25,350 bases of DNA from CAYJBH01 sp964371365 (GCA_964371365.1 CAYJMO010000023.1:1-25350), one strand, 5' to 3'; counted from the stretch's first letter, positions 15,975 to 23,503 are shown. The notes: generated by a model not told the origin, from the letters alone. Made by a program: numbers and translations.

Positions 15975-17387
15975 CTACATCGAGCGATAAAGCTCTTTGT
16001 ATTGCTCTGCCGATGCCGACCAGGAAAAATCACAGGATAGGCAGCGCAGCATAAGCGCCTTCCACTCCTTTTTGTCCTCGTATGTCGCCTTTGCCCTCAT
16101 GCAACAGTCGTACATCTCGTGCGCGTTGTAGTTGCGGAATGTATATCCGTTGCCATCTCCCGAACCGTTGTCGGTGATGGAGTCGTTGAGACCGCCCGTT
16201 TCACGCACGATAGGCACGGTGCCGTAGCGCGCCGAAATCATCTGAGAAAGTCCACACGGCTCCGACTTGGATGGCATTAAAAACATGTCTGCACCGGCAT
16301 AAATTTTGTGTGCAAGCTCCGGCACAAAGCCAAGATAGACACCGACCTTGCCGTAGTTTTGCTCCGCCAAATAGTTGAGAAATGCCTCATAGTTAGAGTC
16401 GCCACTGCCCAGCACAACCAGTGAAAAGCCGTCGTCGATAAGCTTTTGAGCCATATGGGTGACAAGGTCGACACCTTTATGTGTCACAAGTCGTGTCACC
16501 ATCGCAACTATCGGGCGTTTGGGATCAAGGTTGAAGTACTCGCAAAGTGCTTTTTTACACGCTCCTTTGCCCTTGACAAATGCCTTTGCGCTATAGTTTG
16601 CCGCAATAAGATTATCGGTTGACGGGTCATAGGTTTTGGTGTCGATTCCGTTGAGTATTCCGGACAAAATGTGTTGTTTGCTCTTTAACACCGGGTCAAG
16701 ACCGTAGGAGAACCAGTTGTACATAATCTCGTTTGCATAGGTCGGTGAGACGGTGCTGATGTGGTTTGCCGTCTCCATCGCGCCTTTCATGTAGTTGATA
16801 CCGCCATCAAACTCAAGCAGATGACGCTCCCAGTCGCCCATGCCGAGTATTTCACCGAGCAAATTCATGCCAAATCTGCCCTGATACTGGATGTTGTGGA
16901 TAGTAAAAAGAGTCTTTATCGGGTCGGTCTTGGGGTTGCCGTTATAGTTGGTGCGCAGAAGCACCGAGACGAGTGCCGTCTGCCAGTCGTTCAGGTGCAT
17001 AATGTCCGGCGCAAAGTCGATATAGAACAGCATCTCGACAATTGCCTTGGAAAAAAAGGCAAAACGCTCGCAGTCGTCGAGGTAGCCGTACAGCCCCTCG
17101 TTGCGGAAAAAGTAGAATTGATTGTCTATAAAATAGTAGGTCACGTTGTCGCGTTTGAGCTCAAAGACACCACAGTACTGCTTGCGCCACGCAAGGTCGA
17201 CATAGAAGTTGCACAGATGTTTTAGCTCGTTGCGATAACGTTCCGCCACAATGCCGTAGAGTGGCATGACCACGCGGCACTCATGTTCCTCGTCGTTGAT
17301 TGCAGACGGCAGACTGCCGGCAACATCACCCAGTCCCCCCGAAACGGCAAACGGATAAACCTCGCTTGCACAAAAAAGTATGTTCAT
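15975..17387 (-). CDS. glgA: Glycogen synthase (ADP-glucose dependent, GT5)
   Basis: Extends alpha-1,4-glucan from ADP-glucose. The 470 residues are the usual length, with two Rossmann-type halves. Seen are the N-terminal PFAVSGGLGDVAGSLP (12-27), HLNDWQTALV (131-140), TRLVTHKGVDLV (298-309, with R299 and K304), and the catalytic C-terminal SEPCGLSQMISARYG (375-389, E376) followed by PIVRETGGL. In the family's KTGGL loop the lysine is replaced here by V15; I believe related clostridial enzymes also vary at this site, but could not check. The strong site AGGAGGGG lies directly before ATG 17387. It is the last gene of the glycogen operon, 83 bases after glgD. Confidence 0.95.
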   Translation of the reverse strand: MNILFCASEVYPFAVSGGLGDVAGSLPSAINDEEHECRVVMPLYGIVAERYRNELKHLCNFYVDLAWRKQYCGVFELKRDNVTYYFIDNQFYFFRNEGLYGYLDDCERFAFFSKAIVEMLFYIDFAPDIMHLNDWQTALVSVLLRTNYNGNPKTDPIKTLFTIHNIQYQGRFGMNLLGEILGMGDWERHLLEFDGGINYMKGAMETANHISTVSPTYANEIMYNWFSYGLDPVLKSKQHILSGILNGIDTKTYDPSTDNLIAANYSAKAFVKGKGACKKALCEYFNLDPKRPIVAMVTRLVTHKGVDLVTHMAQKLIDDGFSLVVLGSGDSNYEAFLNYLAEQNYGKVGVYLGFVPELAHKIYAGADMFLMPSKSEPCGLSQMISARYGTVPIVRETGGLNDSITDNGSGDGNGYTFRNYNAHEMYDCCMRAKATYEDKKEWKALMLRCLSCDFSWSASAEQYKELYRSM

Positions 17388-17430
17388 TATCCCCTCCTAA
17401 AATCGGTATTGCTTTATCTGACTAAAGACC

Positions 17431-17460
17431 AAGAGCATTTCCATGATTATAAATGCCCTT
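17431..17460 (-). other. Hairpin in the glgD-glgA gap
   Basis: AAGAGCATTT (17431-17440) and AAATGCCCTT (17451-17460) form a 10-bp stem with one mismatch on this reading (a G-T wobble on one RNA strand) and a 10-base loop. In the minus-strand transcript it lies about 45 bases upstream of glgA. No T-tract follows, so a role in mRNA processing or stability is more likely than termination; this is inference. Confidence 0.45.
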
Positions 17461-17470
17461 TTCATTAACC

Positions 17471-18589
17471 TTAGACTCTCTCTCCCTTTTTTATATAAAT
17501 CGGGTAGTTGCCGGAGCCGCGAAGCTCGGTATCCTGTGTTATGGTGACCTCCTTGTCGGTGATGACCTTGTCCATCGTGACATTCTCCTCCACAACCGTG
17601 TCCTGCAACAGAACACAGTTCTTAACCACGGCACCCTTTTTGACCTGAACTCCGCGGAATAACACACTGTTTTCTACCGTGCCGGCGATGAGAGAACCGT
17701 CCGCAATGGTGGAGTTTTGCACCTTGCTGTCAACGGTGTAGCGCACCGGAGCATCGTCCCGAATTTTTGTGTACACCGGCAACCGTGACGGGAAAAGCTT
17801 GTCCATATTATCGCCAACAAGCAGTGCCATGTTGGCGCGATAGTAGCTTTTTCGATCGGTAATAAACTCTAAAAATCCATCGTATTCATAACCGGAGATG
17901 TTCAATTTTTTTATGTTCGGGCACAAAATATCCTTCTCAAAGCTCTTTTGGTTGCGGATATGTGCCTCCCTCACCAGCTCGCACAAGAGGGTGCGTTTGA
18001 TAACATAGACCGACAGTGACACGTTGCGTTGTTCGGTGTGATAGTCGTTGCAGTATATCTCGGTGCAACGTTTATCCGCATCAAACTCAAATGTGACGTT
18101 ATCCTCGCCCATCTCGGGAGGAATATTTGTTTTAGCATATACCACGGTAATGTCCGCGCCACTCTGTCGGTGGGTGGAAAAAAGCTCACGGTAGTCGATG
18201 TTTGCGACCATGTTGCAATCTACGAGGACGATATACTCCTCGACAGCACGTGTTAAAAGTCCCATGATGCTGTTTATTGCACTTATCTTGTCACCGATGT
18301 GATGTTGACCGCCAAAAAAGGGCGGGAATATCTTAATACCGCCGTTTTTGGTGGCTAAATCCCACTCTCGACCACTCCCAATGTGGTCCATAAGGCTGAC
18401 ATAGTTGCGGTTGACCATCAGAGAACAACGCTCCACCCCTGCGGCGGAGAGTCCGGAAAGAGGAAAGTCCACCAATCTATATCGCCCTCCGAACGGTATC
18501 GCCGCCGGCGCTCGACCGGTTGTCAGCTCACCGAGCACCGAATCATGGCTGTTCGGGAATAATATGCCCATTGCTTTTGAATTAACCAT
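17471..18589 (-). CDS. glgD: GlgD, non-catalytic paralogue of ADP-glucose pyrophosphorylase
   Basis: In Bacillota GlgD pairs with GlgC and modulates its activity. The 372 residues are typical. The N-terminal GlgD signature is present (MGILFPNSHDSVLGELTTGR), as is GGRYRLVDFPLSGLSAAGV. Compared with GlgC in this operon, the pyrophosphorylase loop GGQGSRL is replaced by NSHDSVL. The lysine of AKPAV becomes proline (P28), and the catalytic Asp of GDHIYKMDY becomes N126 in CNMVANIDY. A left-handed beta-helix-type tail with VKKGAVVKNCVL and similar hexapeptides closes the protein. ATG 18587-18589 fits the family start; the ribosome binding site AGGGG is close. It lies 23 bases after glgC. Confidence 0.94.
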   Translation of the reverse strand: MVNSKAMGILFPNSHDSVLGELTTGRAPAAIPFGGRYRLVDFPLSGLSAAGVERCSLMVNRNYVSLMDHIGSGREWDLATKNGGIKIFPPFFGGQHHIGDKISAINSIMGLLTRAVEEYIVLVDCNMVANIDYRELFSTHRQSGADITVVYAKTNIPPEMGEDNVTFEFDADKRCTEIYCNDYHTEQRNVSLSVYVIKRTLLCELVREAHIRNQKSFEKDILCPNIKKLNISGYEYDGFLEFITDRKSYYRANMALLVGDNMDKLFPSRLPVYTKIRDDAPVRYTVDSKVQNSTIADGSLIAGTVENSVLFRGVQVKKGAVVKNCVLLQDTVVEENVTMDKVITDKEVTITQDTELRGSGNYPIYIKKGERV

Positions 18590-18612
18590 ACCCCTAAAAA
18601 CCCTTTCTTATA

Positions 18613-19827
18613 TTACTTTACCGTATCGCCGGCTAATACATCCTGCTCCACCATAACCTTTGCCTTGATCACCGCGCCCTCGCCGACGGTTATTCCCTCG
18701 CCTAAAACGCTGATCCCCCAGCCCTCAGTCGAGGTGAGGTCCTCCGGACGTTCTCCCACACGGGCATTCTTCTTTATAACAACATCCTCCGCTACTATGG
18801 AGTAATGCACCTCGGCGCCGTCCTCTATAACCGCACCCGGCATGATGATGCTGTCCCGCACCACCGCACCCTTGCCGACCTTGACGCCGGCAAAGAGCAC
18901 CGAGAAGTCGACATATCCGTCCACGAGACACCCCTCTGTAATCATGGAGTTCTCCACCACCGCATTGCCGAGCACTCGGTGGGGTGGAAGACCGGGGTTA
19001 CGCGAGTAGATACGCCACTTTTTGTCCCACACGTCCAGCTCGACGTTGGGGTTTAATAGGTCCATATTAGCCTCCCAAAGGCTCTCGATGGTGCCTACAT
19101 CTTTCCAGTAATGGTCAAAGGGATAGGCGTAAAGCCCCTGTTCGTCCGAGAGCATCATCGGAATGATATTTTTGCCGAAATCGTTAGAGGAACCGGTCTG
19201 CATTTCGTCCTGCTCGAGGTAGTGTTTAAGGCGTTTCCAGTTGAATATGTAAACTCCCATCGATGCGAGTGTAGAGGTGGAGTTCTGCGGTTTTTCCTCA
19301 AACTTTGTTATCCGCGCATTTTCGTCCACCGTCATGATACCAAAACGCTTGGTCTCCTCCTGAGTGACGTTAAGCACCGCAATGGTGCAGTCCGACTCCT
19401 TTTCCTTATGAAAATCCAACATCTTGGAGTAGTCCATTTTGTAGATATGGTCGCCCGATAAGATGAGCACATACTCCGGGTCGTACTTGCTGATAAAGTC
19501 GATGTTCTGATAGATGGCGTTTGCAGTACCGCGGAACCAATCGGAGCCGCTCGCTTTTTGATAGGGGGAGAGCACATGCACCCCTCCATAAAGTCGATCG
19601 AGATTCCACGGTTGCCCGTTTCCGATATACTCGTTGAGCACCAACGGTTGATACTGGGTGAGCACACCGACCGTGTCGATGCCGCTGTTTATGCAGTTTG
19701 AGAGAGGAAAGTCGATAATTCGATACTTACCCCCAAACGGCACTGCCGGTTTTGCAAGTTTTTTTGTCAGCGTATAAAGCCTGCTGCCCTGACCTCCTGC
19801 CAATAACATGGCTACACATTCCTTCAC
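18613..19827 (-). CDS. glgC: Glucose-1-phosphate adenylyltransferase (ADP-glucose pyrophosphorylase)
   Basis: Makes ADP-glucose from glucose-1-phosphate and ATP, the committed step of glycogen synthesis. The 404 residues start with MLLAGGQGSRLYTLTKKLAK (7-26) with the K26 position intact, then GGKYRIIDFPLSNCINSGI. WFRGTANAIYQN (97-108), catalytic D126 in SGDHIYKMDY and K179 in FEEKP are all present, so it should be active. The C-terminal region is a hexapeptide beta-helix (VGKGAVVRDSIIMPGAVIED). The start is the GTG at 19825-19827, preceded by AGGGGG about 5 bases upstream; the next ATG would remove conserved residues. Fructose-1,6-bisphosphate regulation is not predictable from sequence alone. 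Confidence 0.95.
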   Translation of the reverse strand: MKECVAMLLAGGQGSRLYTLTKKLAKPAVPFGGKYRIIDFPLSNCINSGIDTVGVLTQYQPLVLNEYIGNGQPWNLDRLYGGVHVLSPYQKASGSDWFRGTANAIYQNIDFISKYDPEYVLILSGDHIYKMDYSKMLDFHKEKESDCTIAVLNVTQEETKRFGIMTVDENARITKFEEKPQNSTSTLASMGVYIFNWKRLKHYLEQDEMQTGSSNDFGKNIIPMMLSDEQGLYAYPFDHYWKDVGTIESLWEANMDLLNPNVELDVWDKKWRIYSRNPGLPPHRVLGNAVVENSMITEGCLVDGYVDFSVLFAGVKVGKGAVVRDSIIMPGAVIEDGAEVHYSIVAEDVVIKKNARVGERPEDLTSTEGWGISVLGEGITVGEGAVIKAKVMVEQDVLAGDTVK

Positions 19828-19890
19828 TTTTACCCCCTATTTTTATTCGTTATACCCGGTATGCGTTGATGTTTACCTGTGATTTGCGAT

Positions 19891-21807
19891 CTATCCTGCG
19901 CCCTCTTTCTTGATATATATAGTAGACAACGGCGGAACAGTTATCGATATGTAGTTGTTGTGCCCATGTGTTAATCCGAGCGATGACTCTATATCGCCGT
20001 CGTTTTTCACATCGGTACCACCGTATGTTAAAAGGTCGGAGTTGAAAACCTCCGTATAGACACCACCTGTCGGCACACCGATACAGTAATTTTCACGCTT
20101 GACGGGAGCGAAGTTGGACACACAGATAAGCTGAGAGTTGTTTTCATCATAACGAGAGAACACCGTGATATTCTGCTCACTGTCGTCCGATACCACCCAT
20201 GCAAATCCGTCGTGGGTGACGTCAAGCTCCCAAAATGACGCGTTTTTGGAATAAAAGCGATTAAGTACCTTTATATAACGTTGTAGCTCGAGGTGGCTGT
20301 CAAAATCGAGCAACTTCCAGTCAAGGGATTTTTTCGGGTCCCATTCGCCGAATTGGGCTATCTCACAGCCCATAAAAAGCATCTTTTTGCCCGGATGTGC
20401 CATCATGTAGCCATACAGGGCGCGAAGATGAGCGAACTTGTGGTCATAATCGCCCGGCATCTTGTTAATCATGGAGCATTGCCCCTGTTTGACCACACTG
20501 TGATCAAAACCGATAATATATCGCTCGTTGAAGATTTTTGAGGCGGCGTTTAACAGGCGATAATGGTGATTTTTCCTAAAAATGGGATCGTTGGACATAT
20601 ATTGTAGAATTTCGTTTGTCCAGTAGTTGCCGATACAAAGGTCAAATCCGAGTCCACCTCGAATGCTGTCAAGGGTGATGGAGGGCCAGTCGGTCTCGTC
20701 GCTCGCGATGGTGAGCACCGGCTCACCTCGGTGGTGCAACTCTTGATTTAACCTCTGCAAGAGTGCAATACCCTCGAGATTTTCCACCCCACCGAAACTG
20801 TTTTGCAGATATGTACCATCCTCCCGTTTATAATCGAGGTGTAGCATGGGTGAAATGCCGCTGATTTTGATGCCGTCGACATGGTAGATGGACGTCCAAA
20901 AGACCGCGGCGGAGATCAAAAAGCTCTGCACCTCCGGCTTGGCGTAGTTAAAGAGGATGTGACCGTTAGATGCATCAAGGCGCCGCAACCGCTCCGGTTC
21001 ATCAAATACATATCCGCCGTCGTACATGCACAATCCGTCATCGTCCTTAGGTATACTCACCAGCGGTAGATCCAGTATAACACCGATGTCGGCGAGGTGA
21101 AGTCGGTCGATAAAGTACATTAGGTCAAACGGCGAACCAAATTCGTTGTTCGGGGCGAAATAGCTACGAACTTCATAGCCTACCTCGTCGCCCGGTTCGG
21201 TGCAGTTGATCGGCATCAATAGTACGTGGGTGTAACCCATCTCGGTGACATAGGCTATAAGCGTGTCCGCAATGCTACGAAAGCTGTAAAAGCCGCCGTC
21301 CATGTTTTTGCGCCAGGATCCGATGTGAACCTCATATATATTGATGGGTGATGTGCCCCCCGACAGATCCTCCTTCTCCTTCTGCCAAAAAACGTCTCGC
21401 CACCGATATCCGAAAGGCTTTGAAACTACCGAGACTATCGAATCCTGCCGCTCACGGTTTTCAAAGGCGAAAGGGTCGGTACGCAGCAGGGTGTCACCGT
21501 TTGCGGTGGTAATGCAGTAGAGATAGCCGACACCGCTCCAAACATGTGGTATAAAACACTCAAAAATGCCGGAGCCGGTTATTCGGTGCATGATGTCCTT
21601 GTCCTGTGTCCAACCGTTAAAATCACCCACGACCGATATTTTCTTTGCATTCGGAGCAAAAACACGAAAAACCACACCCTGCCTCGTGTTTTTAAACGAG
21701 ACATGTGCTCCCATATATTTATAGCTCTCATAGTTGGTGCCGTGGTGAAATCCGGAGGCAATCTCAGCACCTTTGCCGACAAAAAGTTTGAACATCGCCA
21801 TACCCAT
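19891..21807 (-). CDS. GlgB-family branching-enzyme homologue lacking the catalytic residues (probable pseudoenzyme)
   Basis: A full-length (638 residues) relative of 1,4-alpha-glucan branching enzyme. It has the N-terminal FHHGTNYESYKYMGAH and CBM48-type VFAPNAKKISVVGDFNGW, a GH13 barrel (about 150-510) and a C-terminal beta domain. Against the seven GH13 residues known in E. coli GlgB, D335 is kept (D246) and H525 is kept (H436), but H340 is S251, R403 is K314, nucleophile D405 is S316, acid/base E458 is S369 and D526 is S437. The surrounding scaffold is well kept (SFGGVENLEGIALL, NKMPGD, KKMLFMGCE, KKSLDW). The KWNMGW-type stretch is CIGNYW. There is no frameshift or stop. It leads the operon, 63 bases before glgC. 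Ribosome binding is weak and the start may be ATG 21807, 21801 or 21795. A non-catalytic glucan-binding or regulatory subunit is inferred. Confidence 0.9.
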   Translation of the reverse strand: MGMAMFKLFVGKGAEIASGFHHGTNYESYKYMGAHVSFKNTRQGVVFRVFAPNAKKISVVGDFNGWTQDKDIMHRITGSGIFECFIPHVWSGVGYLYCITTANGDTLLRTDPFAFENRERQDSIVSVVSKPFGYRWRDVFWQKEKEDLSGGTSPINIYEVHIGSWRKNMDGGFYSFRSIADTLIAYVTEMGYTHVLLMPINCTEPGDEVGYEVRSYFAPNNEFGSPFDLMYFIDRLHLADIGVILDLPLVSIPKDDDGLCMYDGGYVFDEPERLRRLDASNGHILFNYAKPEVQSFLISAAVFWTSIYHVDGIKISGISPMLHLDYKREDGTYLQNSFGGVENLEGIALLQRLNQELHHRGEPVLTIASDETDWPSITLDSIRGGLGFDLCIGNYWTNEILQYMSNDPIFRKNHHYRLLNAASKIFNERYIIGFDHSVVKQGQCSMINKMPGDYDHKFAHLRALYGYMMAHPGKKMLFMGCEIAQFGEWDPKKSLDWKLLDFDSHLELQRYIKVLNRFYSKNASFWELDVTHDGFAWVVSDDSEQNITVFSRYDENNSQLICVSNFAPVKRENYCIGVPTGGVYTEVFNSDLLTYGGTDVKNDGDIESSLGLTHGHNNYISITVPPLSTIYIKKEGAG

Positions 21808-21950
21808 ACAAATAATATACGTTCACTCATAGCCACTTGACTTAAATTTGTCCAAAGCATAGCATAAATCTGATATTTATTTTTGTGCATTGATTTGCTG
21901 ACAAATAAAGTTATTGTTGCTATATCGACCCGATGTCATTCTACAATTTA

Positions 21951-21979
21951 ATTTTAATGCTAATTGTGAAAAAAGTCAA
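21951..21979 (-). promoter_or_regulatory. Sigma-A-like promoter of the glycogen operon
   Basis: On the minus strand TTGACT (21974-21979), a 17-base spacer and TAAAAT (21951-21956) are close to consensus. Transcription would start near 21944, giving a leader of about 137 bases before the glgB-like gene. Confidence 0.7.
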
Positions 21980-22083
21980 CACCTATTTTCTAAGTTTTGC
22001 ACAAAACATATGCAGTGTATGATTAATTTTTGACAGGAATTTGGTATATATTTCACAAAAATTAATTTTTTTACATTTACCCC

Positions 22084-22112
22084 TTTACAAATCGTTTTTT
22101 ATACAATATAAT
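22084..22112 (+). promoter_or_regulatory. Sigma-A-like promoter of the XRE regulator gene
   Basis: TTTACA (22084-22089), a 17-base spacer and a perfect TATAAT (22107-22112). The start would fall near 22119, about 87 bases before the ATG. A second TTGACA at 22166-22171 has no -10 box at proper spacing. Confidence 0.7.
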
Positions 22113-22205
22113 TTACTATGCGTATTAGAATTGGGTGAGCTATCCAATATAGAGTTTTCACAAGTTTGACACGTAATTGATAATTGAAAGGGATTTTGCG
22201 GATTT

Positions 22206-22919
22206 ATGACAAATGATTTCAGCAGGATAATCACACTGCTGAGAAAAGAAAAAGGGGTCACCCAGAAGCTTGCGGCGCAGCAGTTTGGCATCTCGCAGGC
22301 GCTCCTTTCCCACTATGAAAAGGGCATACGTGAGTGTGGTCTTGATTTTGTTGTGCGTGCCGCGGACTATTACGGTGTATCCTGTGACTATCTCTTAGGG
22401 CGCAGTGCAGAGCGTACCGGTCGTGCTCTCTCGGTGGACGATATTCCCGACCCGTCCGACGCTAAAGACTCAAACTATCGCGGCAGTGTCCTGCCAACGC
22501 TTAATAAAAAACTGATAAGCAACTCACTCAATATATTGTTCGATCGTCTCAACGACTGTCCCGACAAGGTGCTCGTCGCCGAGATATCAACCTATCTTTC
22601 GATATCGGTATATAAAATGTTTCGATATCTTTACGGTTCAAATAGTAAGAACACCGAGGCGCTTTTCTCCATGTCGCGCTATGGTTTTGACGGTTACAGC
22701 AACGCTGCACTGCACATCTGTGAGGGGAATATCCGTGCCGTGCTAAAGGGGGAGGACATCGGTCTTGGCGCGAGCGTCAAGGATACATCGGCGTTTAAGA
22801 TGTCGACCGAGCAGCTGATGAAGGATTATTCCCTCTTTGCCCCCAGCCTGTTTAATTTAATAAAGAATGCCGAGGCGAGAATGGATAAATATTACAGCGG
22901 TTCTGCCGCTTCGGAATAA
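22206..22919 (+). CDS. XRE-family helix-turn-helix transcriptional regulator
   Basis: The N-terminal 61 residues form a Cro/C1-type HTH: IITLLRKEKGVTQKLAAQQF then GISQALLSHYEKGIRECGLD, ending with DYYGVSCDYLLGRS, which is typical of Bacillota XRE regulators. The remaining roughly 170 residues are mostly helical and match no domain I recognise; they may be for dimerisation or ligand sensing. It is transcribed alone from its own promoter and closed by a terminator. It is divergent from the glycogen operon, so control of that operon is a reasonable guess from position only. The likely ribosome binding site, GAAAGGG (22186-22192), is rather far from ATG 22206. Confidence 0.88.
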   Translation: MTNDFSRIITLLRKEKGVTQKLAAQQFGISQALLSHYEKGIRECGLDFVVRAADYYGVSCDYLLGRSAERTGRALSVDDIPDPSDAKDSNYRGSVLPTLNKKLISNSLNILFDRLNDCPDKVLVAEISTYLSISVYKMFRYLYGSNSKNTEALFSMSRYGFDGYSNAALHICEGNIRAVLKGEDIGLGASVKDTSAFKMSTEQLMKDYSLFAPSLFNLIKNAEARMDKYYSGSAASE

Positions 22920-22941
22920 AGTTTTATATAATATAGTACAT

Positions 22942-22981
22942 AATGGAAAATGCGGTTTACACCTCGCATTTTCCATTTTTT
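22942..22981 (+). terminator. Intrinsic terminator after the XRE regulator gene
   Basis: AATGGAAAATGCG (22942-22954) pairs perfectly with CGCATTTTCCATT (22965-22977) around a 10-base loop and runs into a series of six Ts (22976-22981). Confidence 0.88.
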
Positions 22982-23002
22982 ACATTTATTTATTTTTTTT
23001 GC

Positions 23003-23036
23003 TAACATATATTTACAAAAATGTAAATATATGTTA
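23003..23036. promoter_or_regulatory. Perfect 15-bp inverted repeat upstream of the AbrB-family gene (candidate operator)
   Basis: TAACATATATTTACA (23003-23017), a spacer of four A residues, and its exact complement TGTAAATATATGTTA (23022-23036). It contains the -35 box and abuts the -10 box of the downstream gene, so a bound dimer or tetramer would block transcription. AbrB-family proteins are often autorepressors, which makes autoregulation likely but unproven. Confidence 0.7.
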
Positions 23037-23040
23037 ATAT
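23012..23040 (+). promoter_or_regulatory. Promoter of the AbrB-family gene
   Basis: TTTACA (23012-23017), exactly 17 bases, TAATAT (23035-23040). The -35 box is part of the left arm of the inverted repeat, and the -10 box overlaps the last two bases of the right arm. The start would be near 23047, about 57 bases before the ATG. Confidence 0.65.
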
Positions 23041-23103
23041 ATGGAATAAAGTAGGATATTTTTTCCAGTATTTACATATTTAAAACAGGAAGGATGAATA
23101 GTT

Positions 23104-23346
23104 ATGAAATCTACCGGTATTGTTCGCAAAATTGACGACCTTGGACGCGTGGTGCTCCCTATAGAGTTGCGACGGACCTTTGAACTGGAGGTTGGCTCCA
23201 GTGTGGAGGTGTTCACCACCGATGAGGGGATAGTTCTCAAAAAATATCAAGCAACCTGCATATTCTGCGATAGCGATAAAAAGCTCAAGACCTATAACGG
23301 ACGACTTGTATGTGCACTATGCAGAAAAAAAATAGGCGGTATATAG
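23104..23346 (+). CDS. AbrB/SpoVT-family transition-state regulator with CxxC-CxxC tail
   Basis: The 80-residue protein has the AbrB-type swapped-hairpin DNA-binding domain in residues 1-48 (MKSTGIVRKIDDLGRVVLPI then ELRRTFEL and GIVLKKY). A short tail follows with C52, C55, C70 and C73, in the pattern CxxC-x14-CxxC, which resembles a small zinc ribbon. Clostridial AbrB relatives often have this layout; Bacillus AbrB does not have the paired cysteines. AGGAAGGA sits about 9 bases before ATG 23104. The gene is monocistronic by appearance, and its promoter is embedded in a perfect palindrome. Targets are unknown; growth-phase or stress control is the family's usual role. Confidence 0.9.
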   Translation: MKSTGIVRKIDDLGRVVLPIELRRTFELEVGSSVEVFTTDEGIVLKKYQATCIFCDSDKKLKTYNGRLVCALCRKKIGGI

Positions 23347-23432
23347 CAGAATAATTCCATTTGAAGCTACCATATTTTCCCTGTTGAATGACATTTTATC
23401 AGAAAATGCTCGACTTTATTTTACAAAAACTC

Positions 23433-23461
23433 TTGATTTTTGCACAAAAAAGGTGTAAAAT
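23433..23461 (+). promoter_or_regulatory. Sigma-A-like promoter of the chemoreceptor gene
   Basis: TTGATT (23433-23438), 17 bases, TAAAAT (23456-23461), about 36 bases from the likely transcript start to the ATG. The arms TTTTACA (23419-23425) and TGTAAAA (23454-23460) flank the -35 and overlap the -10. No flagellar sigma-D consensus was seen. Confidence 0.55.
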
Positions 23462-23503
23462 TAGGTCATAATCTAAGTACGGCAAATTAACTAAGGAGTT
23501 CTA

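Larger units (their letters stand above)
21808..22205. other. 398-base divergent intergenic region (glgB / XRE regulator)
   Basis: AT-rich DNA between two divergent genes. It holds the promoters listed separately (21951-21979 minus, 22084-22112 plus), which leave leaders of about 137 and 87 bases. Two direct copies of ATTAATTTTT (22022-22031 and 22061-22070) and the palindrome around 22057-22068 lie between the promoters and could be regulator sites. No riboswitch consensus and no small ORF with a ribosome binding site were recognised. Confidence 0.6.

Noticed and set aside
19891..21807. The glgB-like gene as a decayed pseudogene
   Set aside because: It has full length, no stops or frameshifts, intact domains and a strong promoter; the changes are concentrated at active-site positions, unlike random decay.
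21579..21890. Minus-strand ORF overlapping the start of the glgB-like gene (103 codons)
   Set aside because: It is the +1 frame of the glgB-like gene over most of its length, has no ribosome binding site, and no domain is recognisable.
22166..22184. TTGACA at 22166 as the promoter of the XRE regulator gene
   Set aside because: The only -10-like hexamer downstream is 7-9 bases away, too close; the TTTACA/TATAAT pair upstream has ideal spacing.
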